From positions 1 through 64,000 of the forward strand of contig JAEPNO010000006.1 in NCBI GenBank assembly GCA_017643365.1: a DNA stretch of 64,000 bases, given 5' to 3'. Both the position numbers and the translations under genes were made by a program. The stretch is from Balneolaceae bacterium (lineage in GTDB: Bacteria; Bacteroidota; Rhodothermia; Balneolales; Balneolaceae). Positions 1 through 9,512 of the stretch are shown one piece after another (position 1 is the first letter of the stretch; each line of letters starts with the position of its first letter). The notes beneath the pieces are model-generated. The model did not search any database. It worked only from the letters and a program-made list of their open reading frames with translations, and was not told the origin of the DNA.

Positions 1-173
1 AGAAAATAATATACCCTGCGGACTTAGAAATGCTATATTTAAAAGAAACTCAAAACGTTTAGGACACTATTGATAAGTAACCTTTTGTTAAATGATTCGT
101 GTACTTGAAGGACGTGAAAACAAAACACTTTCTGGAACAGATAGCGTTTCATTAAACATTTAAAGGGAAAGTT

Positions 174-1100
174 ATGAACAAAGGATTATCACTTAACACA
201 ACAAAATTCGGAATATTTATTCTGGCAGTTATTGTAAGCAGTACCGCGCTATTCGCACAAGAGCCATACATGGAGCAAAGTTTTTCGGTAAACGATGATG
301 CCCGGTTAGTAGTGGAAACATCGGGTGGAAGTATAGATGTTGAGGGTTCAAATACAGATGCCGTTCGGGTTGAAATGTATGTGAAACGAAGAGGGCGGCA
401 TATTGCGCCCGGCGAGGCTGATTTAGACAATTGGGAAATTACATTAGAAAAAAATGGCAATACAGTGTATGCAAAAGCTAAACGCAAAGGCCGTTCTAAT
501 TGGGGTAATAATACGTACAACATTTCATTCAAGGTGTTTACACCAATCAATATTAGTTCTGATATTCGAACTTCCGGTGGAAGCATAAGCATGGAAAACC
601 TGGTGGGTAATCAAAACGCCAAAACCAGTGGCGGTAGCATAGATGTTCGGCAAATTGGTGGCGATATTGAAGTAAATACCTCCGGTGGTCAAATCACTGT
701 TGAAGAAATTGAAGGTTTTGTAGATGCGAAGACTTCAGGCGGACGAATTCGGGCATCGAATGTAACGGGCGGAATTAACGCAAAAACCAGTGGTGGAGGC
801 ATCAATCTTGATAACATTTCAGGTAATGTAGAAGCTAAAACATCCGGCGGCTCGATTGATGCTGAAGTAGTTGAGCCCATGGACTACATCGAGCTAAGAA
901 CTTCAGGTGGCAGCATTTCAATTACTGTACCAAAAGATGCCGGATTTGATTTGGATTTAGATGGCAACAGAGTGCGTGCCGACCTTGTAGATTTTAGAGG
1001 AGAATATGAGAGAGACGAAGTGGAGGGGACCATGAACGGAGGTGGAACAAAGCTTAAAGCTAGAACCTCAGGTGGTTCTGTTACACTGCGTTATTTATAG
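174..1100 (+). CDS. Secreted DUF4097-type beta-strand repeat protein
   Basis: 308 aa. An N-terminal signal peptide (about residues 1-29, ending F-A-Q) predicts export. The mature part carries nine T-S-G-G motifs (for example ETSGGSIDV, RTSGGSISM, KTSGGRIRA, ending RTSGGSVTLRYL) spaced mostly 18-25 residues, the signature of the DUF4097 repeat family, which forms a right-handed beta-helix-like stack. Family members are often called putative adhesins but have no established biochemical role. An AAAGGGA ribosome-binding site lies just before the ATG. It is convergent with pbpC, with only 8 nt between the stops, so the two may share terminator structure. It stands alone on its strand here. Confident in family, not in function. 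Confidence 0.85.
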   Translation: MNKGLSLNTTKFGIFILAVIVSSTALFAQEPYMEQSFSVNDDARLVVETSGGSIDVEGSNTDAVRVEMYVKRRGRHIAPGEADLDNWEITLEKNGNTVYAKAKRKGRSNWGNNTYNISFKVFTPINISSDIRTSGGSISMENLVGNQNAKTSGGSIDVRQIGGDIEVNTSGGQITVEEIEGFVDAKTSGGRIRASNVTGGINAKTSGGGINLDNISGNVEAKTSGGSIDAEVVEPMDYIELRTSGGSISITVPKDAGFDLDLDGNRVRADLVDFRGEYERDEVEGTMNGGGTKLKARTSGGSVTLRYL

Positions 1101-1108
1101 TCCTAAAA

Positions 1109-3535
1109 CTAATTAACAAACCCTTCAGAAGGCTTGGGATGAATCCCGGGCCTTTTTTTATTTGGGATAATTTCGAACCGTCGTTCCAGGCGGTTACCGA
1201 ACTCATCAATCAAAACCAATCGGTGCCGACCACTTTTGGGGGATAAATCCATCTGGTGGATATGCGAAGTTTCGCCTAAATAATCGTCATTCAAGTGCCA
1301 AAATATTGTCGCATCCGGATTACGATGAGCAACTTCAAACACCGTTTTTCCGGTTCTTCCGTCCAATTCTACAGGAACAAAAATATCTGCTTCTGTTGAT
1401 GGATATATAAGCTGAATCGGTTGGCTCAAATCCTCCCCACAATTTTTTGCTATAGGCGGGAGCGATACATAAGATGCGTTTCTGCGTTGGTAATACCATT
1501 CTTGATCGGCAGGTAACACAAAACGGGATTCACTTTTGATTTGGTTGATGTCGGCACATTTCGAGGTGACTTGATGCGTTTCGGATTCGTTTAAGTGCAC
1601 CAATTTGTGGTATGGACAAATCTGTGTTTTTAAGCCGGCATCAGGCACCCATTGCCGTTCTGTTTTTTCGCAGTACGCGCCTGCCCGGTGACCGCTTATC
1701 GTGCAAACTTCAATTTCATCCAACTCAAACCACGGGGTGGCAAACCATTCAGTAGATGGAAGTGCGTTGTACACATCGAACAAAATTGGCCCGGCTGTTT
1801 TTACACCCGTTAATTCGGGGCGACCTTCACCATCCGCGTTTCCAACCCAAACGCCAACCACATAATCGGGGGTCACTCCAATAGCCCAACCGTCGCGGTT
1901 TCCGAAGCTGGTTCCGGTTTTCCACGCAACTTTTCGGGCACCATCAAAACGGCGCCAAAACACTTCATCTTCGGGGCGTTGAACATCAGTCATGGCTTCG
2001 AATGTGGACCAAACAGCACCGGCGCTTAATTGAATGTTGGAAGAATTCTTTGCTTCATTTTCGTTCACAAATAGCGGACTAAATGCTTTCGCATGATCAG
2101 AACTGCCGTCGTAGGTATTTAAGTGATTTGCGAGGGAAGCATAGACTGCAGAAATCTCCCACAAGGTTGTTTCAGCGCCACCCAAAACCAGGGTGAGTCC
2201 ATAATGTTCGGGTGCATTGTTGATCGTTGAAATGCCAAACTCATTTAAATAATGATGGAATTTCGGCACCCCGTATTCCTGCAACATTCGAACAGAAGGC
2301 ACATTTAAAGATCGGGCGATAACTTGCGATGCATGCACCGCTCCATCGTAACTACGCGAAAAATTCTTGGGAGAATACTCCGAAAAAGTAGAGGGCACAT
2401 CGGGCACCAAAGTATTTGGGAGTAATTGACCCTCGTTCAACATCAATAAATAAAGCAATGGCTTTAGAATACTGCCCGAGCTTCGTGGTGCATCGATGAT
2501 GTTTACAAATTGATCGTGAGCCCTACCTGCTTGTGTATTTCCCACATAACTAAGTACCTCTTGGTTTTTGACATCCATCACCACAATAGCTGCGTTTTCT
2601 ATTCCATTTGCAGATAAATTTTGATGATGATAATTCAGAATTTCATTCACTTTTTGTTGAATCGGCAACTGAATGGAGCTGCGAATTCGGGTTCCTTTTT
2701 TATTTGATTGCACTTGCTTCGCCAAATAATGAGGTGCCACTTGTGGCAGCGGCAAGGGCTTGTCTGGCAATGCCTCCATTAATGATAAGCGGTAGGTGAG
2801 TGAATCAATGGAGTCGTTTTCTAAGAGTCGTTTAAGCAGTCGGTCTCGTTTTGCCTTAAGATCATCCCGATTTCGAGCAGGATGGATAAGTGCCGGACTG
2901 TTTGGCAAAACCGCCAGGGTTGCAGATTCCGCCCAGGATAGTTGAGACGCTTCTCTTCCAAAATAACGCCAAGCTGCAGTTTCGAGGCCAACCACATTTC
3001 CGCCAAATGGTGCATGCGCCGCATACAAAGATAAAATTTCTTCTTTGGATGCAGATAATTCCAAGTGCGTTGCCAACATCATTTCTTTAAGCTTCTGCAC
3101 CACTGTTCGCTCGGGATTTTTTTGCGATAAGCGAATCACTTGCATAGTTAACGTACTGGCGCCGCTTACAACTCGACCTGATTCATAGTTTTGCTTTGCC
3201 GCGCGAAAGATCGCCCTAACGTCTACACCGAGGTGTTCGTAAAAGCGACGATCTTCAAACTCAAGAATGGCCGCTTTGAACTTGTCTGGAACTGAATCGG
3301 AAATTGGGAAGCGCCACTGGCTGTCGTCGGCAACTTTAGCACCTAATAATTCGCCATTGGCCGACTCAAGCACAGTTGAATACGGCGTATCAAACAGTGG
3401 GTCTGGTAGTGAATTCCAATAGAAGTATCCCATCAAACCAAGGATAAAAACCCCAAAAAGGAATCTTGGTTTACGTTTGATGAATGACTTCCATCGAAAA
3501 AGAAGCCTTGAACGATATGTGTTTTCCTTGCTCAA
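1109..3535 (-). CDS. pbpC: Penicillin-binding protein 1C (bifunctional transglycosylase/transpeptidase)
   Basis: 808 aa. Polymerises and crosslinks peptidoglycan from the periplasmic face. One N-terminal membrane anchor (about residues 25-42). The GT51 glycosyltransferase domain follows, with catalytic E94-D95 in LEFEDRRFYEH and the GASTLTMQ motif near 125-132. The transpeptidase domain has S355-I-L-K358 (SxxK), S409-L-N411 (SxN) and K539-T-G541 (KTG). The last ~90 residues fit the BiPBP_C domain typical of PBP1C. All catalytic motifs are intact. It lies 1 nt downstream of the alpha-2-macroglobulin gene on the same strand, the conserved pbpC/yfhM pairing of many Gram-negative bacteria, so the two are probably co-transcribed. 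Confidence 0.95.
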   Translation of the reverse strand: MSKENTYRSRLLFRWKSFIKRKPRFLFGVFILGLMGYFYWNSLPDPLFDTPYSTVLESANGELLGAKVADDSQWRFPISDSVPDKFKAAILEFEDRRFYEHLGVDVRAIFRAAKQNYESGRVVSGASTLTMQVIRLSQKNPERTVVQKLKEMMLATHLELSASKEEILSLYAAHAPFGGNVVGLETAAWRYFGREASQLSWAESATLAVLPNSPALIHPARNRDDLKAKRDRLLKRLLENDSIDSLTYRLSLMEALPDKPLPLPQVAPHYLAKQVQSNKKGTRIRSSIQLPIQQKVNEILNYHHQNLSANGIENAAIVVMDVKNQEVLSYVGNTQAGRAHDQFVNIIDAPRSSGSILKPLLYLLMLNEGQLLPNTLVPDVPSTFSEYSPKNFSRSYDGAVHASQVIARSLNVPSVRMLQEYGVPKFHHYLNEFGISTINNAPEHYGLTLVLGGAETTLWEISAVYASLANHLNTYDGSSDHAKAFSPLFVNENEAKNSSNIQLSAGAVWSTFEAMTDVQRPEDEVFWRRFDGARKVAWKTGTSFGNRDGWAIGVTPDYVVGVWVGNADGEGRPELTGVKTAGPILFDVYNALPSTEWFATPWFELDEIEVCTISGHRAGAYCEKTERQWVPDAGLKTQICPYHKLVHLNESETHQVTSKCADINQIKSESRFVLPADQEWYYQRRNASYVSLPPIAKNCGEDLSQPIQLIYPSTEADIFVPVELDGRTGKTVFEVAHRNPDATIFWHLNDDYLGETSHIHQMDLSPKSGRHRLVLIDEFGNRLERRFEIIPNKKRPGIHPKPSEGFVN

Positions 3536-3536
3536 T

Positions 3537-6500
3537 TTAATTTCCGGGCGCTTCGATGGTTATCCATTGTCCGGGCGATCGAGCGTTAATTGTTTCGTCG
3601 TACATGGCGCTGGTTTTTACTGCCGGCAAATAAAAACGACCTTGGTAACTAGCATTGAGTTGGAAGCGAAACACTTTGGTTGAGTTCGCCGATAAATCAA
3701 AATAAGTGTACACGCGATCATCCCGAATATCCTGATACTCGAAATTCGAAACCGGTTCTTTAAAGGCTTCGCCATCCATGCGGGTATTGCGAAGCTCCCA
3801 TCCCGAAGGAAAGATGGTGGTGAGCGCCATTTCTTGATAATTGCCACGGAGTCCCGGATTTTGAACCGCGATTTCCATCACAATATCGGAGCCTTGCTCT
3901 AAGGATTCCGGATTCACAGGCTCACCATCCAGCGTTAGGTAGCGAACTCGCTGTACCAGGTTCGAAGAAGTTGTAATGTTATCACCGATAAGTGGAGTGC
4001 CTTCCAAAATCACTCTTGCAAATAGCGTCCCGGAGCTATTGTTGGTTACAGAAATCGTGTTTTGAGCTTGTTCATCAATAGTTAAAGGGAGTTGGCGAAC
4101 AAAAGCATTAGACGAAATACTGCCCATATCGCCACTGTTTAATTCATAGTTAGCATCAATTTCGCCGGCAACATCGTAACTGTTTAGGTATTTCGAAATT
4201 GCTATAAGGCTGTACGCCGTAGTTTGAGTGCTGTACCAATTGTTGGTGCTCAACGATAATGCGATGGTACGCATTAAATCGGTGGCTTCATCTTTTCGAT
4301 CTAATAAGGCAAGCGTTTCCAAAATCATTGCTTGATCACGCAATGAAGAACCAAAACTGCCGGACAATTCCTGATATTCTTCAACGCTGGTCGTCGCACC
4401 TTGTAAGATATCATCTGCGGCTTCGGGTTGACCGATTAGCGCGTAAGTTGCTGCAATTCGCCATCGGGCCTGCGCGCTCAGATTTTCTCGTTCACGAAAG
4501 CGATTCATAGCACCAAGTTCGGGAGTTCCGGCCAAGGCCAGCGTGTATAATCGGTAGGCTTGCTGTAAATCAGATCGGCGATATTCGGTGGTGGTCCAAC
4601 GGCGTGCAATTCTATTTTGATAAGAATTTATCGAACTAAGCAAAGCCGATGGCACGTAATACCCACGTTTTTGAGCCTCCAATAAAAAATGATACGCATA
4701 GGTAGTTCCCCACGAATTTGCATTTTCAGAGCCCGGCCAATAACCCAGACCGCCACCCGGCGTCAGAAACTTGTTGATGCGTTCGATGCCTTCTTCCACA
4801 TTGAGTTGAATCGCTTTGATCTGTTCCGCATCTAGCTCGACTACATCGGAAGCCAGCATCTGCGCAAAAACCGCCGAGGTTGTTTGCTCGATACATCCAT
4901 GCGGATATCGAATCAAATACTTCAATCGCTTACTCACGTTGATTGGAGGAATTCGCGAAAGTTCTAGGGTTGCAGTATTGGTTCCGGTCATGCCTTGAAG
5001 TTCAAAAGGTAGTTCCCAAGTAGCTCCCGCATCTAAATTTTCTGCAAGTACTTGCGTGAACGGCTGATTCGGATTTCGAATGGCAATTTCGATTTCGTGA
5101 TACGCGGTTTCTCTACCGCTGCGAGCTTCCACCCGAACTTTGCCCACACCAATTACTGCTTTCGTTTTGAGTGAAAAAGTCACCACTTCATCACCGGGTT
5201 CTTCAAAGCGAATGGTAGTTTCAGTTTCATCCGGTGTTTCGAAAAAGTCGTTTGTTTCGATGCTGATGTCCACATTTTTAATGGACTCCTTCATCGCAAA
5301 AACACTTATGGGTAATTCTACTTCCTCGGCAGGACCGAGCACTCGTGGCAAAGTGGCAAGCACCATTACCGGTTTGCGAACCGGCGTAGTTTTTTGAGCA
5401 GACCCATAGCTGCCATCACGCGCGGCAACAATCATGGTGCGTACCGAGCCCACATAATTTGGAATAGAAATTTGGTGACTTTGAGTTGCTCCGGCATCCA
5501 AATGAAAAGGTCCTTCGAATCGAACCATGGGTTTAAATCGATTGGCCTCGTTGAGCGGGTCGGCTGCAAGTGCTTCGTCATCGCCACCAACCGAAAGCAC
5601 ACGGGAAACAGATCCGGAGAACCCGCTGGTAACGAACTCATATAAATCCCACGTTTTGATTCCCAGGGCTTCACGAGCATAAAAATTCGGGTGTGGATCG
5701 GGGGTCGAAAAGTTAGTGAGGTCGAGCAATCCATCATCAACTATGGCAAGTGTGTAGCTCATTGGTTTGCCGTTTGCTTCCGAAACCTGAATGGTGGTAG
5801 TTGTCTCCGGTTTTAACTCATCCGACATCGAAAGCTGAGGCTCCAGCACCGTTTCGGGGTTAAACACACTGATCGGAATTACACCATACATCCGAAGCGG
5901 CAAATCGTTATCTGTTTGCCCGTGGGGTTGGATGTGCATCACATGAGCGTACACATTCGGGCTCATTCGCTCATCGGTAGTAAATGTATATTTGGTTTCG
6001 CCGGCGTTGCCATCCAGCCATATCGTTTCCAGAATTTGAGATCCGGTTTCTAAGCTGAGCAACAATCGGGAATTGGCGCTACTTGGAATGGTTAGCGTAA
6101 CCTGCTCACCTGTTTCGTATTCTTCTTTGTCGGATGAAAAACTAAGCTGAGCCGGACTTACGGCATTGGATCGCCCGCTTCTCCAGCTGAAATACACAAT
6201 GGTACTTGCGGAATGATTTCCACGCGGATCTTTCACGCGAATTAAATATCGCCCACCATCGGAACCGTTGGGCAGTTTGAACTGCAGAGTGTTTTTTCCA
6301 TCCGAGCGGGTCTGGAATTTTCCTGAGGCCACTTTTCGAACATTTTCGCGTTCGAAGTAATTGCTTAAATCTTCTCGTGCGCGCTCCCACCACCATCGCC
6401 AGCGAATATGGTAGACTTCATATTCTAGATTTTTACCGCCAACGGGTTTGCCCTCCGCATCGATGGTTGCAATTTCGAAATCGTGAGTTTCGGAACGGTT

Positions 6501-9071
6501 TAGCCAGTTTCCATATCGGTTGGTATTTCCTTCAGGCGCTTTAATGCCCACCAATGTTCGATACGGATACACAAAAGTGGAAGCTCGACCGATGGAAAAA
6601 CTACCTGAGGGTTCGAAGACTCTCAAACTGAAATCAGCGCGAAATCTGGGCGGAGCTTTTTCAACAGCGGGGAAAGTATGCGTAAAATCGACGGTTCCGT
6701 CGACTCCGAGAGTTCCATCAAAAATGAACTCCGGTTTGGCATCCATAGAAATGGTTTCGTCGGTAAAGCTGTAGCCGCGAAAGTCATCAAAAGTAGGAGG
6801 GGATGGCCGTAACATCATTTCCACATCTGCTTTTAGATTACGAGCAGTTGCCCCATGTAACCATTGCGATGAAAGCGTGGCATCAAGCGTTCGGTTGTTG
6901 GCATAAACGGCATCGTTTTTAAAATCCAGATCCACTTTCAAGCGGTTTGGTTTTACTGTTTCGATTTTCAACGTTTTAGAAAATGTTTGCCCACCAACTA
7001 TGGCAGAAAGCCTCCAATTGCCCGTGGGTGCTTGCTTCTCGGTAGCACCGTGGTACACAAAAAAGCCGGAAGGATTATTTAACTGCGTCTCTCGATCAAT
7101 AATTTGTCCGGATGGATCGCGTAACTCAAAAATGATAGGGTGATCGTCGGGAAGAACCTTGTTTTTATCTTCCAGCAATAAAGTAACAAACAACGAATCG
7201 CCCGGGCGCCAAACCCCGCGTTCGCCATACATAAATCCTTTGATTCCCTTTTGTACCCGTGCGCCGCTCACATCAAAATTACTAAGCGATAAAGAAGAAC
7301 CATCGTCGGTGCGGAGGTATCCTTTTTGATCTCCTTGTTCGGCTACGATGTAGTACGCCGCCTGATCTGCATCCAAAACTACTTTCCCTTGAGGATCGGA
7401 AACTCCGTTGGCAATGGGCTGCTGTTGATAATTGAATAATTGAACCTCAACACCGGAAAGTGGTTCGGTAGTTCTTAAATCAGTAACAAAAACGGTGGTA
7501 GAATTTTGAGCATCGGTTTTTGCAATGAGGCCTAAATCGGAAGCAAACACGTTTTTGCGAATCCTGCGATTGCTGTAGTAATAACTGGTTGTGCAAGGAT
7601 TATCGCGATCGCGCCAGTTGAAATTTGGAGGTCGATAATAATCGCCAAAACTGTTCCAATAGCGAGTATCTGAGGTGGACTCAAATTCTCGGTTTTGCGC
7701 GGTATTAGTCGATTCAGTGTCAGAATTTTCACCACAAGGATACATTGCCTGATGTTGCCTAAAACCCATCTCCACTTGATAAATGGCGCCTAGTTCCGGC
7801 TCTATAAAGTTCGACAAATCGAGCGCATAATTGTTCCACTCCCCGGCATCAACATTACCAAGCGAAGACAGCGGAACCTCGCCTTGAAAAACAGGTCGAG
7901 CAACTCGCCGCAAATTCCAGGTATTAGTGCCGTTCAGCTGCTGATCTTGCAAAAACTGACCAATGTTGTTCTCAAAGATTCGGGAAATCTGTACATCAAC
8001 CGCGCCTAGACTAACCGCTTTAAAAGGCACATAAAGATCGTTTGACCGAGGCAAAATGATCCCCTTTCCAAGAAACTGTACTTTGGGTTTAGGCTGAAAG
8101 AAATTAACGGTGCGCCGATGGATTACTCCCAAAGATTTGCCGGAACTGCTTTTAAGTGCGCTATCGATGATCAACGTTTGATCGCCATTAACTCGCCGAC
8201 GTGGATAAACGATCAATTTGTTGTTATTGGTGATCACATTTACCGGATTTCGTTCGCCCAGGGCTATCAATCCAATAAAATTCTGAGAACTCTCAACATT
8301 ATCAGAAAAAACGAGCTCAACACGTGGGTTTTCATCTCTAAAGATGGTGGTTTCAATCAATTCAAAGGCACCTTTGGGCGGTACATTGATCGATCCCATG
8401 CCGTTGGAAGAAGCGCCAATAGCAGCGCCACTCCAAAGTACTTTCAATATGGTTGCTTGGGAAGTTCGCTCAATATTTGGAATAAAAAACCGGTGTGTCT
8501 TTTGTAAACCATCGCTAAGCCATTCGATCTCCAGCGACTCTCCATCTAAGCTTGCACGCACACTTTTTTTGATGGAGCTCAAGTCAGCAAGATCAGCGGT
8601 AAACACCGAACCTTCGAGTTGGAGCATATCACGATTTTCTGGTGATGGCGAAAGCGCCCCGAGTGAAACCTCTAAATCTTGCGGGATGGTCGAAACCGTG
8701 AATGCATACTTATCAATGGGTTCATCGCCAGGAAAAAGTCGCGCCAAATCAAGCGAAACACTGTATGAAGTTCCGTTTTTAAGTGGGCGATTGGGGGTAA
8801 TAACCATGGTTCGATTGTTAACCCATTCGAGGTCACCATCAACAGCAGGTGAAAATGTTAGGAGGCCACGCGCTAACTGTTTTTCGGGATCAACTTCTTC
8901 TGCCAGGGTGATTCCGATTTCTCCATGAGCGCTTATCTCACCCGATGTAATCGCTGAAATAAATTGATTGGTTTCGTTGGTAGTTGGCTTCTCTTCTTGA
9001 CGATTGTTTGAGCAGGAATTGAGTAATACTAGGCAAAATAGTATCGCAACCCTAAAGTAATAGTTTGGCAT
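3537..9071 (-). CDS. Bacterial alpha-2-macroglobulin lipoprotein
   Basis: 1844 aa from the ATG at 9071. An upstream in-frame ATG at 9122 exists, but starting at 9071 puts a lipoprotein signal (MPNYYFR..., lipobox LLNSC) at the N-terminus, so I prefer 9071. The length and order fit YfhM-type macroglobulins: N-terminal MG-like domains, a central bait region, then a thioester domain with the G-C-I-E-Q motif (codons near 4884-4898, about residue 1392), then alpha-helical and receptor-like domains. The thioester is thought to trap proteases that breach the outer membrane; PBP1C then repairs the wall. The intact CxEQ predicts an active thioester form. The neighbour pbpC follows after 1 nt. The region 9072-9297 upstream holds divergent start signals for this gene and xseB. 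Confidence 0.92.
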   Translation of the reverse strand: MPNYYFRVAILFCLVLLNSCSNNRQEEKPTTNETNQFISAITSGEISAHGEIGITLAEEVDPEKQLARGLLTFSPAVDGDLEWVNNRTMVITPNRPLKNGTSYSVSLDLARLFPGDEPIDKYAFTVSTIPQDLEVSLGALSPSPENRDMLQLEGSVFTADLADLSSIKKSVRASLDGESLEIEWLSDGLQKTHRFFIPNIERTSQATILKVLWSGAAIGASSNGMGSINVPPKGAFELIETTIFRDENPRVELVFSDNVESSQNFIGLIALGERNPVNVITNNNKLIVYPRRRVNGDQTLIIDSALKSSSGKSLGVIHRRTVNFFQPKPKVQFLGKGIILPRSNDLYVPFKAVSLGAVDVQISRIFENNIGQFLQDQQLNGTNTWNLRRVARPVFQGEVPLSSLGNVDAGEWNNYALDLSNFIEPELGAIYQVEMGFRQHQAMYPCGENSDTESTNTAQNREFESTSDTRYWNSFGDYYRPPNFNWRDRDNPCTTSYYYSNRRIRKNVFASDLGLIAKTDAQNSTTVFVTDLRTTEPLSGVEVQLFNYQQQPIANGVSDPQGKVVLDADQAAYYIVAEQGDQKGYLRTDDGSSLSLSNFDVSGARVQKGIKGFMYGERGVWRPGDSLFVTLLLEDKNKVLPDDHPIIFELRDPSGQIIDRETQLNNPSGFFVYHGATEKQAPTGNWRLSAIVGGQTFSKTLKIETVKPNRLKVDLDFKNDAVYANNRTLDATLSSQWLHGATARNLKADVEMMLRPSPPTFDDFRGYSFTDETISMDAKPEFIFDGTLGVDGTVDFTHTFPAVEKAPPRFRADFSLRVFEPSGSFSIGRASTFVYPYRTLVGIKAPEGNTNRYGNWLNRSETHDFEIATIDAEGKPVGGKNLEYEVYHIRWRWWWERAREDLSNYFERENVRKVASGKFQTRSDGKNTLQFKLPNGSDGGRYLIRVKDPRGNHSASTIVYFSWRSGRSNAVSPAQLSFSSDKEEYETGEQVTLTIPSSANSRLLLSLETGSQILETIWLDGNAGETKYTFTTDERMSPNVYAHVMHIQPHGQTDNDLPLRMYGVIPISVFNPETVLEPQLSMSDELKPETTTTIQVSEANGKPMSYTLAIVDDGLLDLTNFSTPDPHPNFYAREALGIKTWDLYEFVTSGFSGSVSRVLSVGGDDEALAADPLNEANRFKPMVRFEGPFHLDAGATQSHQISIPNYVGSVRTMIVAARDGSYGSAQKTTPVRKPVMVLATLPRVLGPAEEVELPISVFAMKESIKNVDISIETNDFFETPDETETTIRFEEPGDEVVTFSLKTKAVIGVGKVRVEARSGRETAYHEIEIAIRNPNQPFTQVLAENLDAGATWELPFELQGMTGTNTATLELSRIPPINVSKRLKYLIRYPHGCIEQTTSAVFAQMLASDVVELDAEQIKAIQLNVEEGIERINKFLTPGGGLGYWPGSENANSWGTTYAYHFLLEAQKRGYYVPSALLSSINSYQNRIARRWTTTEYRRSDLQQAYRLYTLALAGTPELGAMNRFRERENLSAQARWRIAATYALIGQPEAADDILQGATTSVEEYQELSGSFGSSLRDQAMILETLALLDRKDEATDLMRTIALSLSTNNWYSTQTTAYSLIAISKYLNSYDVAGEIDANYELNSGDMGSISSNAFVRQLPLTIDEQAQNTISVTNNSSGTLFARVILEGTPLIGDNITTSSNLVQRVRYLTLDGEPVNPESLEQGSDIVMEIAVQNPGLRGNYQEMALTTIFPSGWELRNTRMDGEAFKEPVSNFEYQDIRDDRVYTYFDLSANSTKVFRFQLNASYQGRFYLPAVKTSAMYDETINARSPGQWITIEAPGN

Positions 9072-9297
9072 TCTACGGTGTGCTAAAATGTGAATAGTTA
9101 GTGGTTCATACCCGAACTTCATTTTTCAAAAAAAGTTCTCAACTAAAAATAAGTTGCTATAAAATCTATGGTTTAAAGATGATAATGAAAAGTATTATGC
9201 AGAAATAGCGCTCCAAATGGTGCCTATAACTTTAGCCCAAAAACCCTTAAATTTCTGAGTTATTTATCACCGAGTATCACTACTGGCAGACGATTTA

Positions 9298-9504
9298 ATG
9301 GAAGAAAAGGAACGCCCGAGCTTCGAAGAGGCTTTAAAACAACTGGAATCAATTGTGGAACAACTGGAAAGCCCGGAGATTACACTGGAAGATTCTGTGA
9401 AGCTATACGAAAAAGGCATGGAGCTTTCGAAGCAGTGCAACGAAGTACTTCATCAGGCAGAGTTGAAAATAGAGCAGGTTAACAACCGGCAAGATCAAGA
9501 TTAG
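9298..9504 (+). CDS. xseB: Exodeoxyribonuclease VII small subunit
   Basis: 68 aa, normal for XseB. The sequence begins EEKERPSFEEALKQLESIV and has the family pattern F-E-x-A-L-x-x-L-E-x-I-V-x-x-L-E followed by L-E-D-S-V-K-L-Y-E-K-G. XseB wraps the large subunit XseA to form exonuclease VII, which degrades single-stranded DNA to oligonucleotides in both directions. No xseA is in the window. The gene lies 8 nt upstream of dxs; an xseB-dxs (sometimes with ispA) cluster is common in bacteria, so the pair is probably one operon. Confidence 0.93.
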   Translation: MEEKERPSFEEALKQLESIVEQLESPEITLEDSVKLYEKGMELSKQCNEVLHQAELKIEQVNNRQDQD

Positions 9505-9512
9505 GTATCACT

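Noticed and set aside
92-163. 23-codon run MIRVLEGRENKTLSGTDSVS... just upstream of the DUF4097 gene
   Set aside because: No ribosome-binding site and no known leader features; too short to tell from chance.
8118-8928. Long plus-strand open frames inside the alpha-2-macroglobulin gene
   Set aside because: They are antisense shadows of a well-supported 1844-aa gene; no similarity or start signals of their own.
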